Counted from the stretch's first letter, positions 1-9,462 are shown. The stretch is 64,000 nt of DNA from 21-14-0-10-47-8 sp966211795 (GCA_966211795.1 CBIHNW010000001.1:186001-250000); one strand, 5' to 3'. Program-made: numbers and translations. Notes: generated by a model from the sequence alone, not told the origin.

Positions 1-7
1 CTACCGT

Positions 8-373
8 ATGCCTTTGGGTGGAATTCTATTTATCGCCATATTTGTTACGCTATTCGGCTGTCTTCTTTTATTCTTAGCTTCGAAGCTGGGACGTCGCAGT
101 TACGACCCCGTTAAATTCGAAACTTACGAATGCGGAATTCCAGTTCAAGAAAAGAAGGATACTAAAATTTCGGTCAAATTTTATCTGACCGCGATCTTGT
201 TTATCATCTTCGATATCGAAATCATTTTCATGTATCCATGGGCGACTACCTTCCGAGATTTTATTTCTTCGGGTCAGGGTTTGTTCGTTTTGATTTCAAT
301 GATGGTCTTTCTGGCCGTCTTCATTTTCGGATTGTTTTGGGAAGTAAAATCCAAAGCTTTGGAGTGGGATTAA
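8..373 (+). CDS. nuoA: NADH-quinone oxidoreductase subunit A
   Basis: Membrane subunit of respiratory complex I, which passes electrons from NADH to quinone and pumps protons across the inner membrane. The 121-residue product matches the family length. It has an N-terminal hydrophobic helix, the conserved loop with YECG followed by P (near residues 40-45), the FDIE acidic motif in the second helix (near 68-71), and a third helix. The first visible ATG is 7 bases into the window with no ribosome site in view, so the true start could lie just upstream. nuoH begins 3 bases after its stop, so the two share a transcript. Family assignment is secure. Confidence 0.95.
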   Translation: MPLGGILFIAIFVTLFGCLLLFLASKLGRRSYDPVKFETYECGIPVQEKKDTKISVKFYLTAILFIIFDIEIIFMYPWATTFRDFISSGQGLFVLISMMVFLAVFIFGLFWEVKSKALEWD

Positions 374-376
374 TCC

Positions 377-1525
377 ATGGGTCACGATTCATTTCAAATT
401 GCAGTCAATTGCATCAAGCTTGTCGTCGTTTTCTTGATGATGGTGCAAGCAGTACCGATCTTGGTGTGGCTTGAGCGCCGTGGTTCGGCTTTTATCCAGA
501 ACCGCTTTGGTCCAAACCGCGTCGGCCCCTTGGGACTGATGCAGCTTTTGGCGGATGCCGTAAAGTTTCTTTTCAAAGAAGAATTCTTTCCGGCAAATGG
601 TGTGAAGCTTTTGTACTATGCGGCTCCCGTAGCGGCGTTGGTTCCGGCAACTTTGGCGTTTGCGGCGATTCCGCTTTCGGCTCCGGTTCATGTCGATGCA
701 TTTGAAATGTTTGGTCAGAGCTGGGGTCCTTACACATTTCTTTGGCAGGGTTTCGAAATCAATGTCGGAATCGTGTACATCCTGGGTGTTTCGTCTTTGG
801 CGGCTTATTCAATTTTGATGGCGGGCTGGGGATCGGGAAATAAATATTCTTTGCTCGGTGCTTTGCGGGCCAGCGCCCAAATCATCAGTTACGAATTGGC
901 ATTGGGCCTTTCCATTGTCGGCGTCATCTTGATGTATGGAACTTTCAATCTGACGGACATGATTGCGGCACAAGAAGGCCTGATGAATTTTAAATTCATG
1001 GGTCACGAAATCGGAATCGGTCTGCCAAATTGGGGAATTTTCTATCAGCCCTTAGCGGCGATCATTTTCTTCGCGGCGACTTTCGCCGAATCAAATCGTC
1101 TGCCGTTTGACTTGGCCGAAGGTGAAGCCGAACTGGTTGCGGGTTTCCACGTTGAGTACGGCGGATTCAAAATGCTTCTGTTTTTCATCGGCGAGTATGG
1201 TCACATGATGGTGGCGTCGGGCCTGATGATCACTTTCTTCTTCGGTGGCTGGCACATTCCTTACTGGCCTTACGAAAGCGTTCTGGCTTGGGCGCAGGGT
1301 GTGGCCTCGACGGCAACCGGTGCGAATCTGTTAACCGGCCTGATTCACTTTGTCGTTTGGATGCTCAAGTTCGCTATCTTTTTGTGGATTTTCATCCAGG
1401 TTCGATGGACATTGCCACGCTTTCGTTACGATCAGCTGATGGATTTGGGTTGGAAAACAATGCTGCCATGGGCGCTTTTCAATACGATTTTAACCGCGAT
1501 TGTGATTTTCGTCGCTCACAGCTAG
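377..1525 (+). CDS. nuoH: NADH-quinone oxidoreductase subunit H
   Basis: Membrane subunit at the joint between the peripheral and membrane arms of complex I; it forms much of the quinone-binding chamber. The 382-residue product is multi-spanning and carries the family signatures: ERRGSAFIQNRFGPNRVGP near residues 33-51 (conserved cytoplasmic loop) and the acidic ESNRLPFDLAEGEAELVAG region in the central part. It directly follows nuoA, although in the usual nuoA-N order subunits B to G would come between. It is followed 9 bases later by nuoJ, so nuoI, normally between H and J, is also absent from this position. Confidence 0.97.
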   Translation: MGHDSFQIAVNCIKLVVVFLMMVQAVPILVWLERRGSAFIQNRFGPNRVGPLGLMQLLADAVKFLFKEEFFPANGVKLLYYAAPVAALVPATLAFAAIPLSAPVHVDAFEMFGQSWGPYTFLWQGFEINVGIVYILGVSSLAAYSILMAGWGSGNKYSLLGALRASAQIISYELALGLSIVGVILMYGTFNLTDMIAAQEGLMNFKFMGHEIGIGLPNWGIFYQPLAAIIFFAATFAESNRLPFDLAEGEAELVAGFHVEYGGFKMLLFFIGEYGHMMVASGLMITFFFGGWHIPYWPYESVLAWAQGVASTATGANLLTGLIHFVVWMLKFAIFLWIFIQVRWTLPRFRYDQLMDLGWKTMLPWALFNTILTAIVIFVAHS

Positions 1526-1534
1526 GAGAACAAA

Positions 1535-2071
1535 GTGTCACCCGAAGCAATTCTCTTTTGGATATTGGCAATCATGACTGGAGCCAGCGCGCTCACGGTC
1601 GTGCTGATCACGAATCCGATCTACAGCGCCCTCAGTCTCGCGATGACCATGGTTGGCGTGTCGGCTCTGTTCGTGACATTGAATGCCTACTTTCTGGCCG
1701 GTGTTCAGCTGATCGTTTACGCCGGAGCCGTCATGGTTCTGTTCGTGATGGTCTTGATGTTGTTTGACTTGAAACACGAGCTGCATTCGTTCACGCACGG
1801 AAAATTTTCTGGTGCCGTGAAGCTGGCGTGCGTGGGTCTGTTGGGCGGATTGATTGTGGGCTCGGTTTTGATGAGCTCTTACAATTTAATCTCTCTTCCG
1901 GTGCAAGAGACCGCATCTGGCATGAGTGGAGATAACACGAAAGAGTTGGGACGCTTGTTGTTCTCACAATATCTTTTCGGATTTGAAGCCCTTGGGGTTT
2001 TGCTTTTAATCGTTGCCGTTGGCGCGGTTGCACTGTCTCGCAGTAAAGGAGGAACTCATGCCAAGCACTGA
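1535..2071 (+). CDS. nuoJ: NADH-quinone oxidoreductase subunit J
   Basis: Antiporter-adjacent membrane subunit of complex I. The 178-residue product has five hydrophobic segments and the family-typical run LIVYAGAVMVLFVMVLML near residues 60-77. The start is GTG at 1535, supported by an AGGAG ribosome site at 1524-1528 and by the fit of the first helix; no ATG is available nearby. The 3' end overlaps the nuoK start by 14 bases, which suggests translational coupling. Confidence 0.95.
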   Translation: MSPEAILFWILAIMTGASALTVVLITNPIYSALSLAMTMVGVSALFVTLNAYFLAGVQLIVYAGAVMVLFVMVLMLFDLKHELHSFTHGKFSGAVKLACVGLLGGLIVGSVLMSSYNLISLPVQETASGMSGDNTKELGRLLFSQYLFGFEALGVLLLIVAVGAVALSRSKGGTHAKH

Positions 2072-2384
2072 GTTTCTGGAAGTCATCACCATCAATCATT
2101 ATCTCATTCTTTCGGCGTTCTTGTTTGCGACCGGAATGGCGGGGGTCTTGCTTCGTCGAAACGCCATCGTCTTGTTGATGTCGATCGAACTGATGCTGAA
2201 CGCAGTGAACATCAGCTTTGTGGCCTTCAGTCGTTATTCGGGAAAACTGGAAGGCCAAATCATGGTGTTTTTCGTTTTGACGATTGCGGCGGCGGAAGCG
2301 GCGGTTGGATTGGCCCTGGTTGTTTCGATTTTCAAACGATTCAAAGAAGTGAACATCCGCTTTTTCGAGCATCTGAAAGGATAA
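2058..2384 (+). CDS. nuoK: NADH-quinone oxidoreductase subunit K
   Basis: Small three-helix membrane subunit of complex I, related to MrpC of sodium/proton antiporters. I place the start at the ATG at 2058 because GGAGG lies just before it and because it gives a 108-residue product, the usual family length; an in-frame upstream start at 2013 would add 15 residues inside nuoJ. The conserved glutamates in helix 2 (within LLMSIELMLNAVN) and helix 3 (TIAAAEAAVGLA) needed for proton transfer are present. It overlaps the end of nuoJ and sits 7 bases before nuoL. Confidence 0.96.
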   Translation: MPSTEFLEVITINHYLILSAFLFATGMAGVLLRRNAIVLLMSIELMLNAVNISFVAFSRYSGKLEGQIMVFFVLTIAAAEAAVGLALVVSIFKRFKEVNIRFFEHLKG

Positions 2385-2391
2385 GTCCGAC

Positions 2392-4320
2392 ATGTCTCAT
2401 ACAGCTTTGATGGCCACCTTGATTCTAGCGCCTTTGATCGGATTTCTGATTAACGGTCTTCGATATAAAAAACACTCGGCAAATGTGGCCGGCACCATCG
2501 CTACGGCCATGGCTGCGATTTCTTTCATCAGCGCCATTTTGTTGGTGGTTGATCTGGTCGGAATGCCGGAAGAAAGTCGCCACATCAATGTTCAGTTCTT
2601 TCAGTGGATGGCACTCGGCAAATTGAACGTGAACATGAGCTTCGTGGTGGATGCGATCAGTGCCATCATGATCTTGATCATCACGGGCGTCGGATCCCTC
2701 ATCCACCTCTTCAGCGTTGGATACATGCACCATGATAAGGGTGTGGCGAAATACTTCGCATACCTGAATCTGTTCTTGTTCAACATGTTATTGCTGGTTT
2801 TAGGCGATAACTTGTTGGTGATGTTTGTTGGTTGGGAAGGTGTTGGTCTTTGCTCGTACCTGCTGATCGGCTTCTGGTTCACAGACAAAGAAAAAGCGGC
2901 GGCCGGAATGAAGGCCTTCGTTACAAATCGTATCGGGGATGCGGCCTTCTTGCTGGGCATGTTCACGTTATTTCTGACGTTTGGAACTTTGAATTTTCAA
3001 GAGATCAACGCCTTGGTTCCGGCCACACCTGAGCTGGCTTGGATGGGCGCGATCACTTTGGGAACCTTGTTTCTCTTTATCGGCGCAACCGGAAAATCGG
3101 CGCAGATTCCTCTCTATGTCTGGCTGCCAGATGCGATGGCGGGTCCGACACCGGTTTCCGCATTGATCCACGCGGCGACCATGGTCACCGCCGGCGTCTA
3201 TATGATCATCCGTTTGAATCCTTTGTTCTTGATGGCGCCAAACACGATGATGATCATCGCGATCATCGGTGCCGCAACCGCAGTGTTGGCGGCAACAATT
3301 GGTATGACCCAATGGGATATCAAGAAGGTCTTGGCCTATTCGACCGTTTCGCAGCTGGGATACATGTTCTTGGCCTGCGGCGTGGGCGCTTTTGGCGCGG
3401 CCATGTTTCACTTGATGACTCACGCATTTTTCAAAGCCCTGATGTTCTTAGGATCGGGAAGCGTGATCCATGCGATGCATGAAGAGCAAGACATCCGAAA
3501 GATGGGCGGCCTGAAAAAGTACATGCCCATCACGCATTGGACCTTTTTCTTTGGTTGGCTCGCGATCATCGGAATTCCTCCGTTTGCGGGATTCTTTTCG
3601 AAAGATGAGATTTTGTGGATGTCCTTCCATTCGCCAATGGGCCACGTCGGCTTGTGGGCGATGGGTGCCATCGGTGCGGCATTGACCGCATTTTACATGA
3701 CTCGATTGATGGCTTTGACCTTCTGGGGAAAGAGCCGCGTTCCAAAAGACATTCATCCGCACGAATCGCCTCCAACGATGGCAATCCCGTTGGTGGTGCT
3801 TGGCATCCTTTCGATCATTGGCGGCTGGATCGGCATTCCGCACGTGATTGGCGAGGCTCTTGGAAACATTCCAAACTTCTGGGAACACTGGCTTGAGCAT
3901 TCGATCAGGGTTCCAGCCATGGAGCATGCTGACGCTTCTGTCGAGTGGGGATTGATGGGTGTGTCGGTTGGATTGGCCACGATCTCGGCCTTCGTTGCGT
4001 ACCATTTTTACGTGCAGGCTCCAGAGAAACCAAAGCGAATCGCCGAAAGCATCAAAGGGGTCTACAACTTGGTCTACAATAAATATTTTGTCGACGAGCT
4101 GTACTTTGGCGCGATCATCAATCCGTTGATTCGATTCAGCAAGGACCTTTGGTACTACATTGATGTCAACGTGATCGATAAAGCGACCTACGTCGTCGCC
4201 GACATCGTCCGCGGTGGCGGTACGTTGGTGCGCGGATTTCAGAATGGAAATATTCAACAATATGCCATGTACATCGCAATCGGCGTGGTTTTGACATTGT
4301 CCTTTATTTTGGTGAGGTAG
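2392..4320 (+). CDS. nuoL: NADH-quinone oxidoreductase subunit L
   Basis: Distal antiporter-like, proton-pumping subunit of complex I. The 642-residue product is within the normal range. It has the antiporter core with GWEGVGLCSYLLIGFW near residues 147-162 (conserved Glu), the PLYVWLPDAMAGPTPVSAL motif with its Lys/His environment near 240, and the long C-terminal lateral helix region that distinguishes NuoL from NuoM and NuoN. nuoM begins 3 bases after its stop. A 270-residue open frame on the opposite strand is only a codon-bias shadow. Confidence 0.97.
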   Translation: MSHTALMATLILAPLIGFLINGLRYKKHSANVAGTIATAMAAISFISAILLVVDLVGMPEESRHINVQFFQWMALGKLNVNMSFVVDAISAIMILIITGVGSLIHLFSVGYMHHDKGVAKYFAYLNLFLFNMLLLVLGDNLLVMFVGWEGVGLCSYLLIGFWFTDKEKAAAGMKAFVTNRIGDAAFLLGMFTLFLTFGTLNFQEINALVPATPELAWMGAITLGTLFLFIGATGKSAQIPLYVWLPDAMAGPTPVSALIHAATMVTAGVYMIIRLNPLFLMAPNTMMIIAIIGAATAVLAATIGMTQWDIKKVLAYSTVSQLGYMFLACGVGAFGAAMFHLMTHAFFKALMFLGSGSVIHAMHEEQDIRKMGGLKKYMPITHWTFFFGWLAIIGIPPFAGFFSKDEILWMSFHSPMGHVGLWAMGAIGAALTAFYMTRLMALTFWGKSRVPKDIHPHESPPTMAIPLVVLGILSIIGGWIGIPHVIGEALGNIPNFWEHWLEHSIRVPAMEHADASVEWGLMGVSVGLATISAFVAYHFYVQAPEKPKRIAESIKGVYNLVYNKYFVDELYFGAIINPLIRFSKDLWYYIDVNVIDKATYVVADIVRGGGTLVRGFQNGNIQQYAMYIAIGVVLTLSFILVR

Positions 4321-4323
4321 TTC

Positions 4324-5883
4324 ATGCTTTTATCGGCAGTCGTTTTTTTACCGCTTTTATTCGCCTTGATCCTCACTTTGTGGCCCAAAGAATCCACGCT
4401 GCGACCTTTGGCGCTTGGAATGTCGCTGATCGAATTCGCCGTCAGCTTGGCGATCCTGCAAAGATTTGTACCGGGTTCGGCACAGTTGCAAATGGTCGAG
4501 CAGTATCCCTGGATCGAACGCTTCGGCATCACGTATTTCTTTGGCGTTGATGGATTGTCGCTTTGGCTCGTGATCTTGACGACGTTCCTGACCCCGATCA
4601 TCGTATTGGGTTCGTGGACCGCAATTGATAATCGCGTGAAGGGTTTCCACGTTTCGTTGTTTGTCCTTCAAACCGCCATGCTGGGAACGTTCTTGGCGAT
4701 GGATGCGGTTTTCTTCTACCTGTTCTGGGAGCTTTCACTGGTCCCGATGTACTTTATGATCGGTATCTGGGGTGGAACACGTCGAATCTACGCGACGGTG
4801 AAGTTCTTTATTTACACCATGATCGGCTCTTTGCTGATGTTGGTGGCGATCATCTATATGATGTTTTTGACCCAAGAAGCATTCGGCCAAATGAGTGCGA
4901 GCATCCTGGATTTCTATAAATTGGACATTCCTTTCATCGGCAATCAGTTCTTCAGCATGCAAACTCTATTGTTTTTTGCATTTGCTTTGGCGTTTGCGAT
5001 CAAAGTTCCCGTTTTTCCATTCCACACTTGGTTGCCAGACGCTCACGTCGAGGCGCCAACTCCAGGTTCCGTCATTCTGGCGGGCGTGATGTTGAAGATG
5101 GGTACTTATGGATTCCTGCGATGGACCATTCCTATGTTTCCTGAAGCGGCTCAGTACTGGTCATGGCTGTTTCTGTTGGTTGGGACGATTGGTATCGTGT
5201 ACGGAGCGTTGGTGGCGATGGTTCAACCGGACATCAAAAAGCTTGTCGCTTATTCATCCGTATCCCATATGGGTTACGTTTTGATCGGACTTTTCGTGTT
5301 CAATGAATTTGGAATTGGTGGAAGCCTGTATCAAATGTTGAATCACGGTATTTCAACCGGCGCATTGTTCTTGTTGGTCGGAATGATTTACGAGCGCACG
5401 CATTCACGTGAAATTTCAAAGTACGGTGGCTTGGCCGCGGTTCTTCCGTTGTTCACGATTTGTTTCTTCATCATCACGCTGTCGTCGATCGCGGTGCCGA
5501 TGACCAATGGTTTTGTCGGCGAGTTCTTCATTCTGCTTGGGACGTTCCAATCAAATCCAGCCTTCGCATATTTTGCGGTTTCGGGCGTGGTCTTGGGCGC
5601 GGTCTACATGCTGTGGATGTTCAAACGAGTGTTCTTTGGTGAAAAAGGGGAGCTTGTGAAAGACGAGCATCATCCGCTGCACGATCTCAACTGGCGGGAA
5701 ATGATCGTCATGGCGCCTTTGATCTTGATGGTGTTCTGGATGGGATTGTTCCCGAATCACTTTTTGGATTATTCAAAAGCCAGCATCGATCAATTGGTGA
5801 AAAACAAGAACAACTACAAGCTCACTGTCATGACGGATTCAGAATCTGAAAAGCTGCAGGCCTCTCATAAAGGAGACCAGTAA
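4324..5883 (+). CDS. nuoM: NADH-quinone oxidoreductase subunit M
   Basis: Middle antiporter-like subunit of complex I. The 519-residue multi-spanning protein carries the conserved helix-5 glutamate in LFWELSLVPMYFMIG and the PFHTWLPDAHVEAPTPGSV signature. The VQPDIKKLVAYSSVSHMGY segment holds the central lysine of the proton channel. A hydrophilic C-terminal tail of about 30 residues (KLTVMTDSESEKLQ) extends past the last helix. Its TAA shares a base with the ATG of nuoN (TAATG at 5881-5885), so the two are translationally coupled. Confidence 0.97.
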   Translation: MLLSAVVFLPLLFALILTLWPKESTLRPLALGMSLIEFAVSLAILQRFVPGSAQLQMVEQYPWIERFGITYFFGVDGLSLWLVILTTFLTPIIVLGSWTAIDNRVKGFHVSLFVLQTAMLGTFLAMDAVFFYLFWELSLVPMYFMIGIWGGTRRIYATVKFFIYTMIGSLLMLVAIIYMMFLTQEAFGQMSASILDFYKLDIPFIGNQFFSMQTLLFFAFALAFAIKVPVFPFHTWLPDAHVEAPTPGSVILAGVMLKMGTYGFLRWTIPMFPEAAQYWSWLFLLVGTIGIVYGALVAMVQPDIKKLVAYSSVSHMGYVLIGLFVFNEFGIGGSLYQMLNHGISTGALFLLVGMIYERTHSREISKYGGLAAVLPLFTICFFIITLSSIAVPMTNGFVGEFFILLGTFQSNPAFAYFAVSGVVLGAVYMLWMFKRVFFGEKGELVKDEHHPLHDLNWREMIVMAPLILMVFWMGLFPNHFLDYSKASIDQLVKNKNNYKLTVMTDSESEKLQASHKGDQ

Positions 5884-7343
5884 TGAACATTAATATTGGT
5901 ATTGGTGATATTCTCCTGATTTCGCCGATGATCGCATTGTTTTTGGCGAGCATCATCCCGATCACGGTTAAGGTTTTAAAGGGTAACGTCGAGCAAAGCC
6001 CGACCGCAACTTTGATTCAAGGCTTAGGCGGAATTTTTGCTGCGGTGGTTTTATTGTTGATCGTTTCTGGTTCGGGCGCGACCGCGTTTGCGGATGCTTT
6101 GGTCTTGGACGGGATCACGCGATGGATGGGCCTGATCGCCTTGTTGTCTGCAGCGGGCGCTTTGCTTTTGATGTACGACAACGCCGCGACGACCGGAGAG
6201 CAGTTTTCAGAGCTGATGTTCTTGGCTTTGAGCTCGGCAATCGGAATGTTGATCTTGGTTTCGGCGCAGGATCTTTTAATGATCTTCATCGGTCTTGAAA
6301 CAATGTCTTTAGCTCTTTACCTGATGATTGCGATGTCGCACGAGCAGAAGCTGTCAAAAGAAGCGGCGATCAAATATTTCATCTTGGGAAGCTTCGCTTC
6401 GGCGATCTTTTTATACGGAATCGCCTTCATTTTCGGAAGTGTCGGTAGCACGTACCTTCCTGTCGTGATTTCGAAAACGGCAGAGCTCATCACGTCTTCG
6501 CAAACCTTCGTGTTCGGAATGACCTTGATGGTGTTGGGATTTTGTTTCAAAGTTTCGATCGTTCCTTTTCATGCATGGACACCGGATGTTTATCAGGGCG
6601 CTCCGACCCCGCACACCAGCTACATGGCGACTGCGGTGAAAGCGGTCAGCTTTGCGGCCTTCTTGCGTTTGATCTTCACCAAAAGCTTGGTGGGATCTGA
6701 GAACCTGCTCGACATTTTGCAATGGCTTGCGGTCATTACGATGATCGTTGGTAACGTTGCGGCCATCATGCAAAACAATTTCAAACGCATGCTCGCTTAT
6801 TCCAGCATCGCGCATTCGGGTTATTTGATGGTGGGATTGATCACGGCAGGTATCAGCGAAGACACTCCTTTTGGGGCTTCAGGCGTGATTTTCTATCTGG
6901 CCGCTTATTCATTGATGACTTTGGGTGCGTTCGCGATCGTGACGCTGATGGAAAAGAACGAAAACTCGATTGTACAGATCGATGATTTGGCCGGATATGC
7001 GCGAAAGCGACCGGGCATGGCTCTTTGCTTAACCGTTTTCTTGCTTTCGTTGGCGGGAATTCCACCAACGGTCGGATTTTTCGGTAAATTCTATGTCTTC
7101 ACTGCGGCCATCGGCGAAGGTTTGATCTGGCTTGCTTTGTGGGGTGTGATCAATTCCGTGATCAGCGTTTATTATTACCTGCGACCGATCGTTGTCATGT
7201 ACATGAAAGAGGGCGATGTTCAGGAAGCTCCGGTTTCGATGAACGCCACCCGCGCGGCCATCATCATTTCGGCCATTCTTGTGGTCGTCTTAGGTTTGGT
7301 TTCGGGACCGGTCTTTGATCTTTTTGAAAAGGCCCTGTCTTAA
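5883..7343 (+). CDS. nuoN: NADH-quinone oxidoreductase subunit N
   Basis: Proximal antiporter-like subunit of complex I, the third proton pump module. The 486-residue product shows the GLETMSLALYLMIA helix with the conserved Glu, PFHAWTPDVYQGAPTPHTSY, and the NNFKRMLAYSSIAHSGY lysine helix. It closes the nuo gene run. Its TAA shares its last base with the ATG of the downstream PilZ gene, so the PilZ protein is probably made from the same message. Confidence 0.97.
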   Translation: MNINIGIGDILLISPMIALFLASIIPITVKVLKGNVEQSPTATLIQGLGGIFAAVVLLLIVSGSGATAFADALVLDGITRWMGLIALLSAAGALLLMYDNAATTGEQFSELMFLALSSAIGMLILVSAQDLLMIFIGLETMSLALYLMIAMSHEQKLSKEAAIKYFILGSFASAIFLYGIAFIFGSVGSTYLPVVISKTAELITSSQTFVFGMTLMVLGFCFKVSIVPFHAWTPDVYQGAPTPHTSYMATAVKAVSFAAFLRLIFTKSLVGSENLLDILQWLAVITMIVGNVAAIMQNNFKRMLAYSSIAHSGYLMVGLITAGISEDTPFGASGVIFYLAAYSLMTLGAFAIVTLMEKNENSIVQIDDLAGYARKRPGMALCLTVFLLSLAGIPPTVGFFGKFYVFTAAIGEGLIWLALWGVINSVISVYYYLRPIVVMYMKEGDVQEAPVSMNATRAAIIISAILVVVLGLVSGPVFDLFEKALS

Positions 7344-8014
7344 TGGCGAAATCTCCCTTTGAAAGAGTCTTTTCGAAAGTTGATCGAAAAAGAATTCTTC
7401 AAAGGGCCATTAAAGAAAAGACAAAAATTTTCATCAAAAATTCGAAGAATGTCATGTACCCCTTTCACGCCCTGATGGTGGATGGGGATCTGAATGTTTA
7501 CGGCACACTTGATGAGGCCACCCCGGAGCCGCGTGAATTCGAGAAGGTCACAGCACTTTTCTACCTGGACCGCGAGCGCTACTTTATCACCACTAGATTT
7601 AAGAAGCTGGAAGGTTACTGGACCTTGCTGAGCGATCAGGTGTTTTACCGTCTGAATCGACGAATCGCTTTTCGCATTCAAATTCCGGAAAGCTATGATC
7701 TCAGTTTTCACGTCAGTGCCATTCGCAATATCGAAATCAATCGCAAGTTTCGAATTCTGGAAATCAGTTCGGGGGGAGCCCGAATCAACTGGGACAGCAA
7801 TAAACGCCTGACCCCGGGCTCGGTGCTGAAGGGTTCCCTGCAGTGGGGAAAAGGAAAGATTCTGCCAATCGACGCATCCGTCGTTCATCAATTGGATGAC
7901 GGAGTTTTTGGTGTTCGTTTTGTTCACATGAGTCCAAACACCGCCAATCGGTTGAAGATTTTATGTCTTGAGACGCAGCTGGATCTGAACTCGCCGAAAA
8001 AAAAAGCTCCTTAA
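7343..8014 (+). CDS. PilZ-domain protein, probable c-di-GMP effector
   Basis: A 223-residue soluble protein. The C-terminal half has a PilZ pattern: an RxxxR motif (RIAFR, near residue 110), then about 30 residues later ExSxGG (EISSGG), followed by beta-rich sequence ending in GVFGVRFVHMS. Known PilZ domains bind cyclic di-GMP through RxxxR and (D/N)xSxxG; here the first acidic position is Glu instead of Asp or Asn, so binding is likely but not certain. The N-terminal 90 residues may be a YcgR-like second beta domain. The start codon overlaps the nuoN stop (TAATG). The 3' end overlaps the convergent patatin gene by 4 bases. Confidence 0.8.
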   Translation: MAKSPFERVFSKVDRKRILQRAIKEKTKIFIKNSKNVMYPFHALMVDGDLNVYGTLDEATPEPREFEKVTALFYLDRERYFITTRFKKLEGYWTLLSDQVFYRLNRRIAFRIQIPESYDLSFHVSAIRNIEINRKFRILEISSGGARINWDSNKRLTPGSVLKGSLQWGKGKILPIDASVVHQLDDGVFGVRFVHMSPNTANRLKILCLETQLDLNSPKKKAP

Positions 8015-9315
8015 AGGTCGTAGTTTCGCAGTTGTCCGATGGCTGATTTGAATCCAGCGCGTACGATCTTTTCCAAGACCTTGGTATTGAGCGAGAAATG
8101 GTCCGCGAAAAACATCTCGTGATTTTGCGAGCGGGGATGAATGTAAATGTAATCCACCTCGGGTTTGTAATTCACGCGGTCCCGAATGATTTTTAAAATC
8201 CGTTCGCTGTGCTCTTCGGGAATTTTGTGTTGGCGGCAGTAGCCTTCGATGGAATCGTAAATCGCACCGATGTCATTTTTGTAATTGATGTGCCGATCGA
8301 TCTTTTGTTGGATCACCTGGTACAAAGCCTGGTTCAAAATCACCGGAATTCCATAGTTGTGCAAGCTGCCGATTTCCGGTGTGAAGTGGTAAGGCTGGTA
8401 AGAATAACTGCCAATGATGAGATCAGCCCCATTGTCTGAAGCCACATGGGTTGAAAGACTGTCCCTGATTTCGCCATCGAAAAAGTACATGTCCTTTCCA
8501 TCCGGCCGAGTGATTTTAAATGGGGCAAAAACCGGTGGCAAACTGACGGAAGCCGCGACGGCTTCGGAAATTTTCGCATAATTCACGTACATCAAGGTTC
8601 GAGTTTTAACATTATCTGGGAAATTCCCGAAGATAGCCTTCCTCGAGTGATTGAGCTGTGTACCTATAATATAGAGTTCGACCCCCAGTTGGCGAAACTC
8701 GTTATGGGAAAGGGCGTATTCGCGAAGGTACTTTTCCATGCCGTTGGCGTTGAAAAATCCGTTCACTTTGAATCGATCTTTGATCAGGGCTTCAAGGCCA
8801 CCTGTTAAAACGGATCGACGCAAAACACTTAACGGCAGGGAACGTAAAATATTGCTGCTATTAATGGTGAAGAACTCTTTGTAGCTAAAAGGCCTCAGGT
8901 GTCCAAAGGAATGATCCGTTTTGCTATTGGTTCCAGCCGCACTCATTTCGAAGGCCTTCACCAGGGCTTCCAGCGAATAGCCTGCCGCCAAAGCCGTCGC
9001 GACAAAAGATCCGGCGCTGGAACCGACATAAAGTCTGACGGTCATCGGATCGTCTTCGGGAAAGTTTCGCTTCACTTGTTCCCGGGTTCCCCCGGCAAAC
9101 CGAAAGCCTTTTTCCCGAAGAGCCAAGCAAACCCCAATATGGAATGCGGCTGCTTTGATGCCTCCACCACTTAAGACCAGTCCGATTTTTTTCTTTCCCC
9201 GCAAATTCAACCGCATGACCTGAGTATCCAAGAGGAACTTCGAAAGAGAAAGCCCGAAATTTGCGCGTCTAGGCCCGCTTAAAATTGAATCTGTCACCAG
9301 ACAAGGCTTTTTCAC
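8011..9315 (-). CDS. patatin-like phospholipase family protein
   Basis: Predicted serine lipid acyl hydrolase. It has the oxyanion glycine-rich motif LSGGGIKAAAFHIG, the nucleophile elbow GSSAGS (GxSxG), and a candidate catalytic aspartate in FFDGEIRDS; the family usually has DGG or DGA there, so DGE is a variant. There is no clear signal peptide. The start is uncertain: a GTG at 9315 has AGGA at a good distance, a TTG lies at 9321, and an ATG at 9216 would begin almost at the catalytic domain. In predatory bacteria such enzymes could act on prey or self lipids, but that is inference. Confidence 0.85.
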   Translation of the reverse strand: MKKPCLVTDSILSGPRRANFGLSLSKFLLDTQVMRLNLRGKKKIGLVLSGGGIKAAAFHIGVCLALREKGFRFAGGTREQVKRNFPEDDPMTVRLYVGSSAGSFVATALAAGYSLEALVKAFEMSAAGTNSKTDHSFGHLRPFSYKEFFTINSSNILRSLPLSVLRRSVLTGGLEALIKDRFKVNGFFNANGMEKYLREYALSHNEFRQLGVELYIIGTQLNHSRKAIFGNFPDNVKTRTLMYVNYAKISEAVAASVSLPPVFAPFKITRPDGKDMYFFDGEIRDSLSTHVASDNGADLIIGSYSYQPYHFTPEIGSLHNYGIPVILNQALYQVIQQKIDRHINYKNDIGAIYDSIEGYCRQHKIPEEHSERILKIIRDRVNYKPEVDYIYIHPRSQNHEMFFADHFSLNTKVLEKIVRAGFKSAIGQLRNYDL

Positions 9316-9354
9316 GACCAAGGTCCTGAGTATTCACCTGACCAAGGCCCGGAG
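9316..9354. repeat. short direct repeat, two imperfect 15-bp copies
   Basis: GACCAAGGTCCTGAG at 9316-9330 recurs as GACCAAGGCCCGGAG at 9340-9354, a 24-base period with two mismatches. It lies at the 5' end of the patatin gene. It could be a regulator binding repeat or a chance duplication; nothing else supports a function. Confidence 0.4.
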
Positions 9355-9462
9355 AACCAGACCTTCAGCGGGTTTTGAAGATATTTGACTATTTTTGAGT
9401 AACCTCGGTTTGACACGAAGACCTCAGCTGCTACAGTGGATAAGCAAGAGAGGTTGATAAAA

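Noticed and set aside
1791..2393. 200-residue minus-strand frame across nuoJ and nuoK
   Set aside because: Antisense to two well-supported genes and has no family features.
3448..4260. 270-residue open frame opposite nuoL
   Set aside because: Lies wholly antisense to a clear NuoL gene; basic, low-complexity sequence without a ribosome site; a codon-bias shadow.
8875..9205. Short plus-strand frames within the patatin gene
   Set aside because: No family match and overlap with catalytic motifs on the other strand.
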